NCBI GenBank assembly: GCA_002448875.1
Contig: DKAS01000008.1
Span: forward strand, 1-8,099
Direction of reading: 5' to 3'
DNA: 8,099 bases
Source of the DNA: Proteobacteria bacterium UBA6920
GTDB taxonomy: Bacteria; Pseudomonadota; Gammaproteobacteria; SG8-11
The notes below the pieces were generated by a model that had not been told where the DNA came from, did no database searches, and was given only the letters and a program-made list of their open reading frames with translations. Shown one piece after another: positions 1 to 6,521 of the stretch; positions within the stretch are counted from its first letter, which is position 1; each line of letters opens with the position of its first letter. The position numbers and the translations under genes are program-made.

Positions 1-24
1 GGGCGGATCGATGTACGACTGCGG
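1..24. repeat. Left copy of terminal 24-bp direct repeat
   Basis: The first 24 bases are identical to the last 24 (8076-8099). On the minus strand both copies encode PQSYIDPP in the same oxidase frame. The left copy is where the N-terminal part of the protein leaves the window. Confidence 0.95.
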
Positions 25-2757
25 AATGGAGGTCTGGTTGATCGCGGTGGTGTGCGGAACTTCCACGCCCAGCATCGCGTTCATCCGGCCGTAGTCCACG
101 GTGAAGTCTTCGATGATGGCCTTGGGTTGCAGGCTCAGCGCCACCGCATTACCCAGGGTGACATTGAAGCTGGCATCCACCACTAGCGGCTGGTAGCTCA
201 GGGACACGTCGGAAATGCGCGACCAGTCGCTGCCCAGGGCGTCCACTACATTGACGCCATAGGTGGCATTGTACGCGGACTGCGGCACGATGATGGGCGG
301 CTGGCCGGTACGGAACGCGGTCTGCACCGCGGTTGTCAGGCTCGCCAGGTGGGCGCTGTCCACGTCGTCCACGGGATGGGCACTGCTCGGTGTGCGGTTG
401 CTGCCGGTGCCGCAATTGGCGCTGGAGCAGGAACCGGCAACACGGAACTGCACAACCGTGCGGGTGTTGGGACCGTAGCCCGGAATCGTGGTGAACGTAC
501 CACCGGTGTCGGTATTGTCGAAATCGCCGGTGTAGAAATCCTGGCGCACGTCGAAGGCCGGCACCGGAGCGGGCGAATCGTTATACAGGATCAGAGTGGC
601 ACCCGCGAACTGCGAGAAGTCCACGACCACGTCCGCACGTTCGGCCGGGCCCAGCAACAGCGCGTGTTCCTTGACGTTGCCGACCACGATGTTCTTGACG
701 TTGTACTCGAAGTTCACCGGCTGGTTCTTGATTTCCACCGGGTTGGACAGGAAACCGCCTTCGGTACCGATCTGCACCATTTCCGGACCGCGGGTGGTGG
801 GATCGAACACGCCCGAGGGACGGCCGTCGAAGGTGATACCGGACTTCTGGAAGGTATACCACCAGGCGGGGAACGGCTTGGCCTTATTCTGCAGCGAATC
901 GAACGGCACCATCTTCACTTCGGTGCAATCCGCCGGATCAACCCCGGTGGTACCGTCGCACATTACCGCCACACCGGTGGCGCCGGAATTACCATCGGCG
1001 GTGGTGTCGGAATTCTTGCTGGCGGCGACCACCAGGGACAGGTTGAGCATGCGGTCGTTGGCCACGCTCAGGATGCGCAGGCGGTACTTCTTCGGCTCCA
1101 CGTTGATAAACGGATACGCGGTGCCATTGACCACTGGCGTGTCGTTGAAGGCTTCCGGGGTGCCCGAGGGATTGGGCGCGCCGGGAATATATTGGCCTTC
1201 GCAGTAATTCGTGGTGGACGATACGCAAGTCGCATCATAGTACGGATTCAGCACCGGACCGTTCTGCAGCCCGACGAAGGGCGGCCAGAACCAGGGACCG
1301 TAGTCCCAGCGGCCCATGGCGTTGGCGCCGGACACGTCACCGGGATTCTGGTTGGTCATGTACACATGCGGCACCCACAGATCGCCGTTACCGTTGAGAC
1401 CGGCGGCCGGCGTACCGGTGCCCCAGGCCCAGGTCGGATCCTGCGAGTTCAGCTGGGAGGCGAACGGACCGTAGAAGTTCAGTACCGGCTGGGTGTTATC
1501 CGGAACGAAGGTCTTTTCCTGGATCACCAGCGGGATCATGTCCGCCAGCCCCGGCAGCACGCCGCTGTCCACCATGCCTTGCTCGGTGGCATCCTGGATG
1601 ATGTAGCCGGCGGCCATGCCGGCATACACGTTCAGACGGGTAATGCCTTCGGCGTGGTCATGATAGAACATCAGACGCGAGGACTGCTGGTTGGTCCAGA
1701 ACAGTGTTTGCGCACCGTCACCCGGATCGTTGCTGGCTCCCGCCACGCCGCAGGTGACCTGGCCCGCGCAGCTGGTGATCAGCTGGCCGCTGGCGTCAAA
1801 CCACATGTCCGGCACATTGCGCGTGCTTTCGCCCTTGTTGGGCCCCACTTCGCCGACAGGCTTGATGGTCTGCCGCGGGGTGCCGTCACTGATCCACGGC
1901 GTGGTGCCGCCGTGCAGGTGCAGCGAGGTGCGGTTCTGGGTATCGGCGCTGCCGGTGGATCCCATATAGGTGGTGTCCACGGGAACGGGCAGATTGCCCG
2001 CGGCGCCGATCGACAGCTGGTTCACGATCTTGATGCGCACCGCACGATTCTTTTGCGCGATGATGACCGGCCCCAGGTAGTGATTGTCGCAGGCGGCTCC
2101 CGCCGCGCCGCAGTTATTGAGCTGCTTGTAGCCACGCACATGGGTGGGCGGCAGATCGGTGTGCATCTGTACCGCATACTCCGTTTCACCGATTTCGTAG
2201 TAGTCGGAACCGGGGAACGTCGTGGTATCAGGCACCGCGATCGGCAGCTGCTGGCCAAGATTGTTCGGAGTGTTGGGCATAGGCAGGGAATCGACGAACT
2301 TGCGCAAGCCGGTGCCGGCGATCGGCAATTTGCCGTAACCCGCGCCCGGATTGTTAATGGTGAACCCGGTGATGACGCCGTCGACGATGATCGGAGTCAC
2401 ATCAGCGGCCAGAGTTACACCCGGACCGCCTTGAATGGTAACCGTAGTTGCCGCCGTATAGCCGGTGCCGCCGACCAGTACCTGCACATCCGTTATACCG
2501 TCAGTCTGCAGATCGAGGTTGTAGTCATAGACGCTGGCTGCCGCGATCGCGCCGGTACCGCCGCCGACGTCCGATATGATAACCGAAGTCAGAATCGGTT
2601 GCGGACTGGCGGCGAAGTTGGGCACCACGCCGAAATAGTCAGGAGTCTGACCCGGGCCCGGAGGTGGATTCACCGCCGCAAAGGCACAGGTCGCAATAGC
2701 GGCCACACCGGCACCGGTAACTACCTGACGCACGATTTTTTTCAATAAGGCGCTCAT
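1..2757 (-). CDS. Large multicopper oxidase, N-terminal 919 residues (partial at left edge)
   Basis: The frame opens at ATG 2757-2755 and stays open for 919 codons to base 1. The start has a strong GGAGGT ribosome site 5 nt upstream. Residues 1-27 form a Sec signal peptide (KK, hydrophobic core, CAFA cleavage), so the product is exported. Residues about 60-145 hold two glycine-rich beta repeats (GGTGYT near 96, NPGAGYG near 136). Copper motif 1 is HLHGG (H280, H282) and motif 2 is HDHAEG (H366, H368); these histidines bind the type 2/type 3 copper cluster in known MCOs. Motifs 3 and 4 are missing here but are present in the partial gene at the right edge, in the same frame across a shared 24-bp end. 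The text around residues 170-210 (SDYYEIGETEY, DLPPTHVRGY) recalls the large MofA/OmpB-type bacterial MCOs; this is from memory, not a search. The start overlaps the upstream small gene by ATGA, suggesting coupled translation. Substrate unknown: Mn(II), Fe(II) or organic are possible. Confidence 0.93.
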   Translation of the reverse strand, partial: MSALLKKIVRQVVTGAGVAAIATCAFAAVNPPPGPGQTPDYFGVVPNFAASPQPILTSVIISDVGGGTGAIAAASVYDYNLDLQTDGITDVQVLVGGTGYTAATTVTIQGGPGVTLAADVTPIIVDGVITGFTINNPGAGYGKLPIAGTGLRKFVDSLPMPNTPNNLGQQLPIAVPDTTTFPGSDYYEIGETEYAVQMHTDLPPTHVRGYKQLNNCGAAGAACDNHYLGPVIIAQKNRAVRIKIVNQLSIGAAGNLPVPVDTTYMGSTGSADTQNRTSLHLHGGTTPWISDGTPRQTIKPVGEVGPNKGESTRNVPDMWFDASGQLITSCAGQVTCGVAGASNDPGDGAQTLFWTNQQSSRLMFYHDHAEGITRLNVYAGMAAGYIIQDATEQGMVDSGVLPGLADMIPLVIQEKTFVPDNTQPVLNFYGPFASQLNSQDPTWAWGTGTPAAGLNGNGDLWVPHVYMTNQNPGDVSGANAMGRWDYGPWFWPPFVGLQNGPVLNPYYDATCVSSTTNYCEGQYIPGAPNPSGTPEAFNDTPVVNGTAYPFINVEPKKYRLRILSVANDRMLNLSLVVAASKNSDTTADGNSGATGVAVMCDGTTGVDPADCTEVKMVPFDSLQNKAKPFPAWWYTFQKSGITFDGRPSGVFDPTTRGPEMVQIGTEGGFLSNPVEIKNQPVNFEYNVKNIVVGNVKEHALLLGPAERADVVVDFSQFAGATLILYNDSPAPVPAFDVRQDFYTGDFDNTDTGGTFTTIPGYGPNTRTVVQFRVAGSCSSANCGTGSNRTPSSAHPVDDVDSAHLASLTTAVQTAFRTGQPPIIVPQSAYNATYGVNVVDALGSDWSRISDVSLSYQPLVVDASFNVTLGNAVALSLQPKAIIEDFTVDYGRMNAMLGVEVPHTTAINQTSIPQSYIDPP

Positions 2758-3035
2758 TTGCCACCTCCGCGACGCGCGCTGTTACCATGAGTTTTCACGT
2801 ACTCTTCCATTTCCTTGGCCCGCTGCGCCTGATGGGTTTTCTTCAACCTGTCAGCCGCCGCCCTGCGCTCGTCATGCGGCATTTTCTGCCGATGTCTTTG
2901 CTTGCCTGTTTGTTGTTGATTGTTTGTTGCTGCCTGCCCCGGCGGATTTTGCTGAGCCGCGCTGACTTGTGCGCTTGCACACAAGAGCGTGGCGCCAGTT
3001 ACTATCGCCAGAATTAACTGCTTACGCCTGTTCAT
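2754..3035 (-). CDS. Small basic secreted protein coupled to the multicopper oxidase
   Basis: A 93-residue product whose function I do not recognise. It begins MNRRKQLILAIVTG, a clear signal peptide (basic NRRK, then a hydrophobic core) with likely cleavage after AQVSA. The cysteine in the core is not in a good lipobox, so it is probably not a lipoprotein. The mature part, about 68 residues, is rich in Gln, Lys, Arg and Ala, has no cysteine, looks largely disordered or helical, and ends in RRGGGK. The start at 3035 is preferred because GAGG lies 9 nt upstream; an ATG two codons earlier (3041) is only 3 nt from GAGG but remains possible. The TGA stop overlaps the ATG of the oxidase (ATGA), so the two are probably co-translated. 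Inference: an exported helper, for example a chaperone, metal-handling or mineral-binding factor for the oxidase. The basic composition would suit binding to anionic polymers. Confidence 0.75.
   Translation of the reverse strand: MNRRKQLILAIVTGATLLCASAQVSAAQQNPPGQAATNNQQQTGKQRHRQKMPHDERRAAADRLKKTHQAQRAKEMEEYVKTHGNSARRGGGK
2763..2768 (-). promoter_or_regulatory. Strong ribosome binding site of the multicopper oxidase
   Basis: GGAGGT on the minus strand, 5 nt before ATG 2757. It lies inside the last codons of the small upstream gene and fixes the oxidase start in spite of the ATGA overlap. Confidence 0.8.
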
Positions 3036-3074
3036 AGTCATTGTCCTCACTACACTAACGAATCGCACGCTAGC

Positions 3075-3103
3075 TGAATTCACCCCGTGACGCTCATTGT
3101 CAA
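3075..3103 (-). promoter_or_regulatory. Possible sigma-70 promoter of the oxidase operon
   Basis: On the minus strand a consensus -35 box TTGACA (3103-3098) is followed after 17 bp by a poor -10 match, AATTCA (3080-3075). It would give a leader of about 35 nt before the small secreted gene. The weak -10 suggests an activator, another sigma factor, or a false match. Confidence 0.22.
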
Positions 3104-3110
3104 AACCTCG

Positions 3111-3135
3111 AGCGCAATACTTCCCTTTTTGCGCT
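3111..3135. promoter_or_regulatory. Dyad, possible operator upstream of the oxidase operon
   Basis: Perfect 7-bp inverted repeat AGCGCAA (3111-3117) and TTGCGCT (3129-3135) with an 11-bp spacer, 25 bp in all. On the minus strand it lies just upstream of a TTGACA box (3103-3098) and about 75 bp before the small secreted gene. The size and position suit a dimeric regulator, but an RNA hairpin with T-rich flank on the plus strand is an alternative. Confidence 0.35.
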
Positions 3136-3571
3136 TTTGGGACGGTGATTTCTCATGTCGCCATGAATAGCCACATACTCCCGAGCGCGTAAAATAATTC
3201 AGGCATAAAAAAAGAGATATAAGGTGAACACTGTAGGGACTGCCAGGAACAAAACTTTCGCGCTTACACGAACACGCTTTATATGAAATTAAAATCACAG
3301 CAAGCTGTTTGCTGCGCGCCAGGGAGGTGGAATTGCTTTACCAATTTAGCCAAGTATTGCTGTCTAATTCATTGAACCATTCACGACAAGAAATAAAAAT
3401 AATCAAGAACACCGGGCGTTTTTCCGGCTTTTTCATTTTCAAACCGCCGCGTTCAGCGGGCGCAACGTGGATCGGAGTAATGACACGATTTCGATACAGG
3501 TTAGAATTCACTGGCTTACGGCGCGAAACAGTGGGTACCTTCTGAGGCTGGCTCGATTCCGTGCGCCACGA

Positions 3572-3637
3572 ATTCATTTTAAATTCACCTTTGATTCATT
3601 TTTCATTCACTTTAAATTCATTTTCGATTCATCTTTT
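3572..3637. repeat. Six tandem 11-bp direct repeats with exact helical period
   Basis: ATTCA occurs at 3572, 3583, 3594, 3605, 3616 and 3627, each exactly 11 bp from the next. The units are ATTCATTTTAA, ATTCACCTTTG, ATTCATTTTTC, ATTCACTTTAA, ATTCATTTTCG and ATTCATCTTTT, consensus ATTCAYYTTNN. The period places every unit on the same DNA face. Tandem 11-bp units are the operator style of OmpR/PhoB-family regulators (the pho box has TCAT followed by A/T); short AT-rich direct repeats also occur in replication origins. Further ATTCA copies lie at 3367, 3379 and 3506. The array is about 535 bp upstream of the small secreted gene, far for a classical promoter operator. Confidence 0.75.
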
Positions 3638-3819
3638 TTCGGGCGTCCGCAGAGTGTGGCGAAATCTTTCGGCGCTGTGCTGCTTGCCAATGACCGAGCA
3701 ACATTCCCATCCGGGTTGGCGAATTTGGTTTGTGATATTTTTTTGTCGTAATCATAGAAAACAAGAATCGGCGTGGTTTCATCCTGCAATCGACAACTTT
3801 TCTTATTACGCCACGCCAC
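3607..3819 (-). CDS. Possible small hypothetical protein
   Basis: A 70-residue frame with a GTG start at 3819 and a weak GAGG 3 nt upstream. The product is charged, with no signal peptide or membrane segment (ETTPILVFYDYDKKISQTK, then NPDGNVARSL). Its last codons run into the 11-bp repeat array, where the reading frame is set by the repeat. It overlaps the end of another weak minus-strand frame by 14 nt. Nothing in it is recognisable, and chance is a fair explanation. Confidence 0.2.
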   Translation of the reverse strand: MAWRNKKSCRLQDETTPILVFYDYDKKISQTKFANPDGNVARSLASSTAPKDFATLCGRPKKDESKMNLK

Positions 3820-3985
3820 TTGCCTCGTTCGTTCGGCTAAGGAGCGTCACCGTGAAACTCCCGTCGGGCCGGCGCGAGAAGCGACGCAACTCCTGTGCAA
3901 ACTCGACAGCAGCGACGCCGACAGCGTAGCAAGCGAATTTTATATGGGTGATTTCGGCCGCGGCTGCGATCTTGTTTTTTCTTAA
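3806..3985 (-). pseudogene. Possible gene remnant (coding-like 3' end without a start)
   Basis: On the minus strand from about 3985 to the TAA at 3808-3806 the frame has the strong G/C third-position bias of the real genes and a plausible protein text (IKFACYAVGVAAVEFAQEL, then RRFSRRPDGSF). There is no start codon in the biased part, and further upstream the frame is antisense to the cytochrome remnant. It could be the tail of a gene cut by the same rearrangement that left that remnant. I do not recognise the family. Confidence 0.2.
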
Positions 3986-4021
3986 TGATAGGCAGACGAC
4001 CGGGAAAGCCCCGGGCCAGCT

Positions 4022-4198
4022 CACTATCGTGACGGACTGATCGAACGCGGCGAGGACATGCTGGGCTGGGGCACCGACAGCGCCGCTTATCCGCGCCTCA
4101 GTCTGGCGCCCGGGCAGCACTTCGCTTCCAAGGGAGCGTATATCGTGCATCTGGACGGGGACAAGCCGGTGGCCGATTCCGACTGGATCGCGCCCTGA
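4022..4198 (+). pseudogene. Inverted 3' remnant of a paralogous cytochrome/solute-binding gene
   Basis: On the plus strand, positions 4025-4198 encode 57 residues and a TGA stop that align without gaps to the last 57 residues of the intact cytochrome gene on the minus strand (4627-4454). I count 49 identical residues, including the shared run LGWGTDSAAYPRLSLAPGQ and the ending KPVADSDWI-x-P. Similarity extends some 30 bases past both stops (TGACACCGG then an ATG-like stretch and a GC-rich run). The frame is closed upstream by TAG at 3989-3991, there is no suitable start, and the heme and ligand domains are absent. It is therefore a truncated remnant rather than a gene. Differences are spread along the copy, many of them synonymous, so the duplication is not recent. 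It could alternatively mark an assembly or inversion breakpoint. Confidence 0.85.
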
Positions 4199-4453
4199 CA
4201 CCGGGAAATGTAGCAGTGCGCGCGGCGGCCCCCCGCGCCGGTGGTTCCGCGCAGAACGCATGTTATGCACCGTCTCTTATCGCAATGACTTGCAAGATGG
4301 CGTGGAGTAGCGACACCGTTGATGGCTCCGCTTACGCCGCATCGACCGCGTGATATTCCTTTCACCACCAAGCCGCACTACGTATGGTCAGGGCGCGTTC
4401 GCGCAACGCTCCCTGCTATGACGCCGCCGCGGGCGCCAGCATGTTCTCCGGTG
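4199..4453. other. Gap between the convergent cytochrome copies
   Basis: About 255 bp between the two inverted gene ends. The first and last 30 or so bases are themselves similar to each other in inverted orientation, as extensions of the duplication past the stops. A GC-rich 6-bp hairpin (4220-4225 with 4233-4238) lacks a T run. No gene or T-tract terminator for either direction is visible. Confidence 0.5.
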
Positions 4454-6127
4454 TCAGGGTACGATCCAGTCGGAATCGGCCACCGGCTTGCCCCCTTCCA
4501 GACGCACGATGTAGGCCCCTTTGGAGGCAAAACGCTGACCGGGCGCCAGGCTGAGGCGCGGATAAGCGGCGCTGTCGGTGCCCCAGCCCAGCAAGTCCTC
4601 GGCGCGCTCGATCAGGTAATCACGGTAAAAATTGTCCAGCATTTGCGAGGTCAGATCGGTCAGGATCAGTAGATTGAAAAACACTTCCGACTGAAACTCC
4701 TCATCCTCCCGGGACAGATTCCAGCCTGTCATCCACTGCTGGTAAGTCACCAGATTCGTCTGCCGTTGTTCACCGATCGCATAGGGATAGATCACGCGCA
4801 CGCGGGATTGCCATGCCGGAGAAAAATTCCTGTATGCCCCTTGCACCAGAAACCCGGAAAGATAGACCGAGGCTTTGCCCGCATCCGCCGTGGCGTCCTT
4901 CATCGCCGCGAGTTCATCGGCGGGCAGCCACAGAACCACGGCGTCATTGGCCGTCAGACCGGCAAGAACGCCGTTGAGATCCGCAGATTCGTGCGCGCGC
5001 AGCACCCGGTCTTCCACGCGTATGGCGGATTTGTCCAGCGCCTTGGCCAGTTCCCTGGCCGCACCGTTGCCTGCCTGGTTGTCGCGATAAATCTGCAACA
5101 GGCGCTGCGGCGCTTTGTCCTTCATATCCCGCAGATGCCTGGCAAGCACATCGGCTTCCAGCGCCACCCCGCGGGAATAATATAAAGAGTAAAATCCTGG
5201 TGTCTCGGGCGGCAGCGCAATACTGGGGAACATGCAGGGAATTTTCTGCCGTTCGCAGAACGCCTGCATCGGCTCCCAGGTGGAATTGGTTAGACCGGAA
5301 ATAACGGCAAATGCCGGTTCACGCCGATAGTACTCATCCAGTTGCGCCACCCAGGTCTGCGGCTCTCCCTTCAGCTCCCACACCGACAACTCCCAGTCAC
5401 GCTTGGTTCGCGGCAGCAGATCTATGGGCATGCGCATGCGGCCGGACAGGCGAATCTGGCTGGCATTGCGCTGCGTGAAGGCAGTGCGCATCATGGTCAG
5501 TAAAATGTCTTTGCGTTCCCTTGCCACCTCCGGCGTAATAATAGTGGCGAATCGCACCGTATCCGCGCCGACTCCGGGGGACAGGTCCACGGACAGTTGC
5601 CGCAGGTAGGCGGTGAGCGCCTTGAGCTGCGATTCAGTCAGCGCATAACGCGGCATGACAGGATGCATGGTGCGGCCGCCAACATTGATTCCCTCGCGCA
5701 ACGCCTTGGCGAGAGACTCGTCCGTATACGGCGCGTGGGCGCGGGTGAGATCTTTGGGCGCGCGCATATCCACCAGGGCTACCGGCCGGTCCTGGGTGGC
5801 AAACAGGAAGCGTCCGGTGACCGGCGGCACCGCGATCCCGCCTTCGAGACTGCCCATGCCGCTGGGACGGTGGCACTTGGCGCAGGCCGCAGCTTCCCCC
5901 TCGACGTCAATCAACGCGGGGCGCATACCCCGCAGAGGAGTTCCAGCGGCAACCATGCCCTGCTGGTAGATAAGGCGGCCTAGCTCGATCAGCTCATCCG
6001 CCGGCGCCGCAACCGCGGCATGCCCTGCGGACGCCATGACCAGCATGCTCACGGCCAGTAACGGGCCGGGCCGCAGGTGACGAAACCCGGCTAGCAAAGC
6101 AAACCTCGAGTGTAAAACAGCCACCAT
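4454..6127 (-). CDS. Periplasmic cytochrome c fused to a type I solute-binding-protein-like domain
   Basis: A 557-residue product. Residues 1-38 are a signal peptide (hydrophobic LLAVSMLVMASAGHA). Residues about 42-182 form a mono-heme class I cytochrome c: heme motif CAKCH (C82, C85, H86), and M158 in MHPVMPRYALTESQ as the probable axial ligand, followed by the closing helix (LKALTAYLRQL). Residues about 188-557 resemble the periplasmic binding fold of branched-chain amino acid ABC transporters (FYSLYYSRGVALEADVLARHL, then LLQIYRDNQAG). No permease or ATPase gene lies nearby, so a sensing or redox role is more likely than transport. The frame is open upstream to 6412, but that stretch contains a terminator. 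The start at ATG 6127 is chosen because GGAG sits 6 nt upstream; ATGs at 6139 and 6133 have poorer sites. It lies downstream of the oxidase on the same strand, so electron exchange with it is plausible (inference). TGA stop at 4456-4454. Confidence 0.88.
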   Translation of the reverse strand: MVAVLHSRFALLAGFRHLRPGPLLAVSMLVMASAGHAAVAAPADELIELGRLIYQQGMVAAGTPLRGMRPALIDVEGEAAACAKCHRPSGMGSLEGGIAVPPVTGRFLFATQDRPVALVDMRAPKDLTRAHAPYTDESLAKALREGINVGGRTMHPVMPRYALTESQLKALTAYLRQLSVDLSPGVGADTVRFATIITPEVARERKDILLTMMRTAFTQRNASQIRLSGRMRMPIDLLPRTKRDWELSVWELKGEPQTWVAQLDEYYRREPAFAVISGLTNSTWEPMQAFCERQKIPCMFPSIALPPETPGFYSLYYSRGVALEADVLARHLRDMKDKAPQRLLQIYRDNQAGNGAARELAKALDKSAIRVEDRVLRAHESADLNGVLAGLTANDAVVLWLPADELAAMKDATADAGKASVYLSGFLVQGAYRNFSPAWQSRVRVIYPYAIGEQRQTNLVTYQQWMTGWNLSREDEEFQSEVFFNLLILTDLTSQMLDNFYRDYLIERAEDLLGWGTDSAAYPRLSLAPGQRFASKGAYIVRLEGGKPVADSDWIVP

Positions 6128-6133
6128 AACCAT

Positions 6134-6137
6134 CTCC
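6134..6137 (-). promoter_or_regulatory. Ribosome binding site that decides the cytochrome start
   Basis: GGAG on the minus strand, 6 nt before ATG 6127. The two ATGs just upstream overlap or directly abut this site and have no good site of their own, so 6127 is preferred. Confidence 0.55.
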
Positions 6138-6272
6138 ATACAAAGGGATCGTGAATTAAGCGCGACACATGCCATTGATACCCGAAATTTTTTCCCGGTG
6201 ATTGCTATATCGGGTCCCGGGGGCCGGGCTTGACATGGGGAGTAAAATCGGCGGCCTTTCATCGATCGTGGG

Positions 6273-6304
6273 AAAAAAAAGCCCCGGATTGAGGATTCCG
6301 GGGC
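6273..6304 (-). terminator. Rho-independent terminator after the multicopper oxidase
   Basis: On the minus strand a perfect 8-bp GC-rich stem (TCCGGGGC reading 5' on plus at 6297-6304, paired with GCCCCGGA at 6281-6288, 8-nt loop) is followed directly by eight T (plus-strand A run 6273-6280). It lies about 220 bp past the oxidase stop and about 145 bp before the cytochrome start, so the two genes are probably separate transcription units with possible read-through. Confidence 0.85.
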
Positions 6305-6378
6305 GTAAAAAGTGAGTTCTAAACTCGCGCCGCGTCCGATATATCCAGCTGAAGACCATCGGTCATGGCTGAGAAATC

Positions 6379-6401
6379 GGGCTGCCGGATTGCAGCAGCC
6401 C
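6379..6401 (-). repeat. Second hairpin between oxidase and terminator
   Basis: Inverted repeat with 7-bp arms (GGGCTGC at 6379-6385, GCAGCCC at 6395-6401) and a 9-nt loop. It sits between the 10-bp hairpin and the T-tract terminator. Its minus-strand flank is only modestly T-rich (ATTTCTC), so a terminator call is not justified on its own. Confidence 0.45.
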
Positions 6402-6444
6402 AACCTACCCACTTACGGTGAAACTTTCAGTTCCCCTTTCGCCT

Positions 6445-6473
6445 CCCGGTGACCGGTATTGTCGGTCACCGGG
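6445..6473 (-). repeat. Hairpin in the oxidase 3' region
   Basis: Perfect 10-bp inverted repeat (CCCGGTGACC at 6445-6454 and GGTCACCGGG at 6464-6473) with a 9-nt loop, about 50 nt beyond the oxidase stop. There is no T run on its minus-strand 3' side, so it may protect the mRNA 3' end or act as a weak terminator rather than an intrinsic terminator by itself. Confidence 0.6.
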
Positions 6474-6521
6474 GTTGACGAGGGCTCGGACTGCCTAGAC
6501 TCGACGGCCCGACCCGGGAAC

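Larger units (their letters stand above)
3036..4021. other. Long region without a confident gene, upstream of the oxidase operon
   Basis: Nearly 1 kb, visibly more A/T-rich than the genes between about 3050 and 3640. It holds the promoter-like TTGACA box, the 25-bp dyad, scattered A/T runs (3206-3225, 3389-3402) and the six-unit 11-bp array. The part from 3640 to 4021 is more GC-rich and carries two weak minus-strand coding signals. No tRNA, CRISPR, transposase or replication gene is seen. It is the natural place for a promoter region, or for an origin if the molecule is a circle. Confidence 0.55.
6128..6521. other. Intergenic region between oxidase and cytochrome genes
   Basis: About 390 bp with no supportable gene. 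It holds, in minus-strand order, the 10-bp hairpin, the 7-bp hairpin and the T-tract terminator, then about 145 bp of leader for the cytochrome gene. That leader contains a compact CCCGG/CCGGG hairpin (6216-6228) and A/T-rich patches (6184-6194). I find no convincing -35/-10 pair for the cytochrome gene. Open frames crossing this region run through the terminator and have non-coding composition. Confidence 0.6.

Noticed and set aside
349..2748. A 799-residue open frame on the plus strand
   Set aside because: It is antisense to the multicopper oxidase, has a His/Arg/Gly-rich text typical of the reverse of GC-rich codons, and shows no domain. The minus strand has all the recognisable motifs.
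3409..3435. A CCGG-N8-CCGG stem followed by T-rich sequence as a plus-strand terminator
   Set aside because: The stem is only 4 bp and no plus-strand gene lies upstream.
3309..3545. A plus-strand small frame with a GGAGGT-like site near 3323
   Set aside because: Only TTG starts are available, the product has no recognisable features, and codon use is unlike that of the real genes. It is too weak to list.
3549..3571. A tRNA 3'-end-like stretch (CTCGATTCC then GTGCGCCACGA), a possible attachment site
   Set aside because: The T-arm does not pair, no acceptor or anticodon partner is found upstream at the right distance, and no integrase is present.
3467..3751. Plus-strand protein frames with a Phe/His/Ile-rich 11-residue repeat
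   Set aside because: The repeat is a by-product of the 11-bp DNA array (three units make 33 bp). The frames have no start signals and poor composition elsewhere.
4220..4238. A GC-rich hairpin as a terminator between the convergent copies
   Set aside because: The stem is short and there is no T tract on either side.
3806..4270. A 154-residue minus-strand frame starting at 4270
   Set aside because: Its first half is antisense to the cytochrome remnant. Only the last 60 or so codons look coding, and these are listed separately as a weak remnant.
6128..6412. The 95-codon upstream extension of the cytochrome frame
   Set aside because: It contains a strong minus-strand terminator, places the signal peptide deep inside the protein, and has no good ribosome site at 6412.
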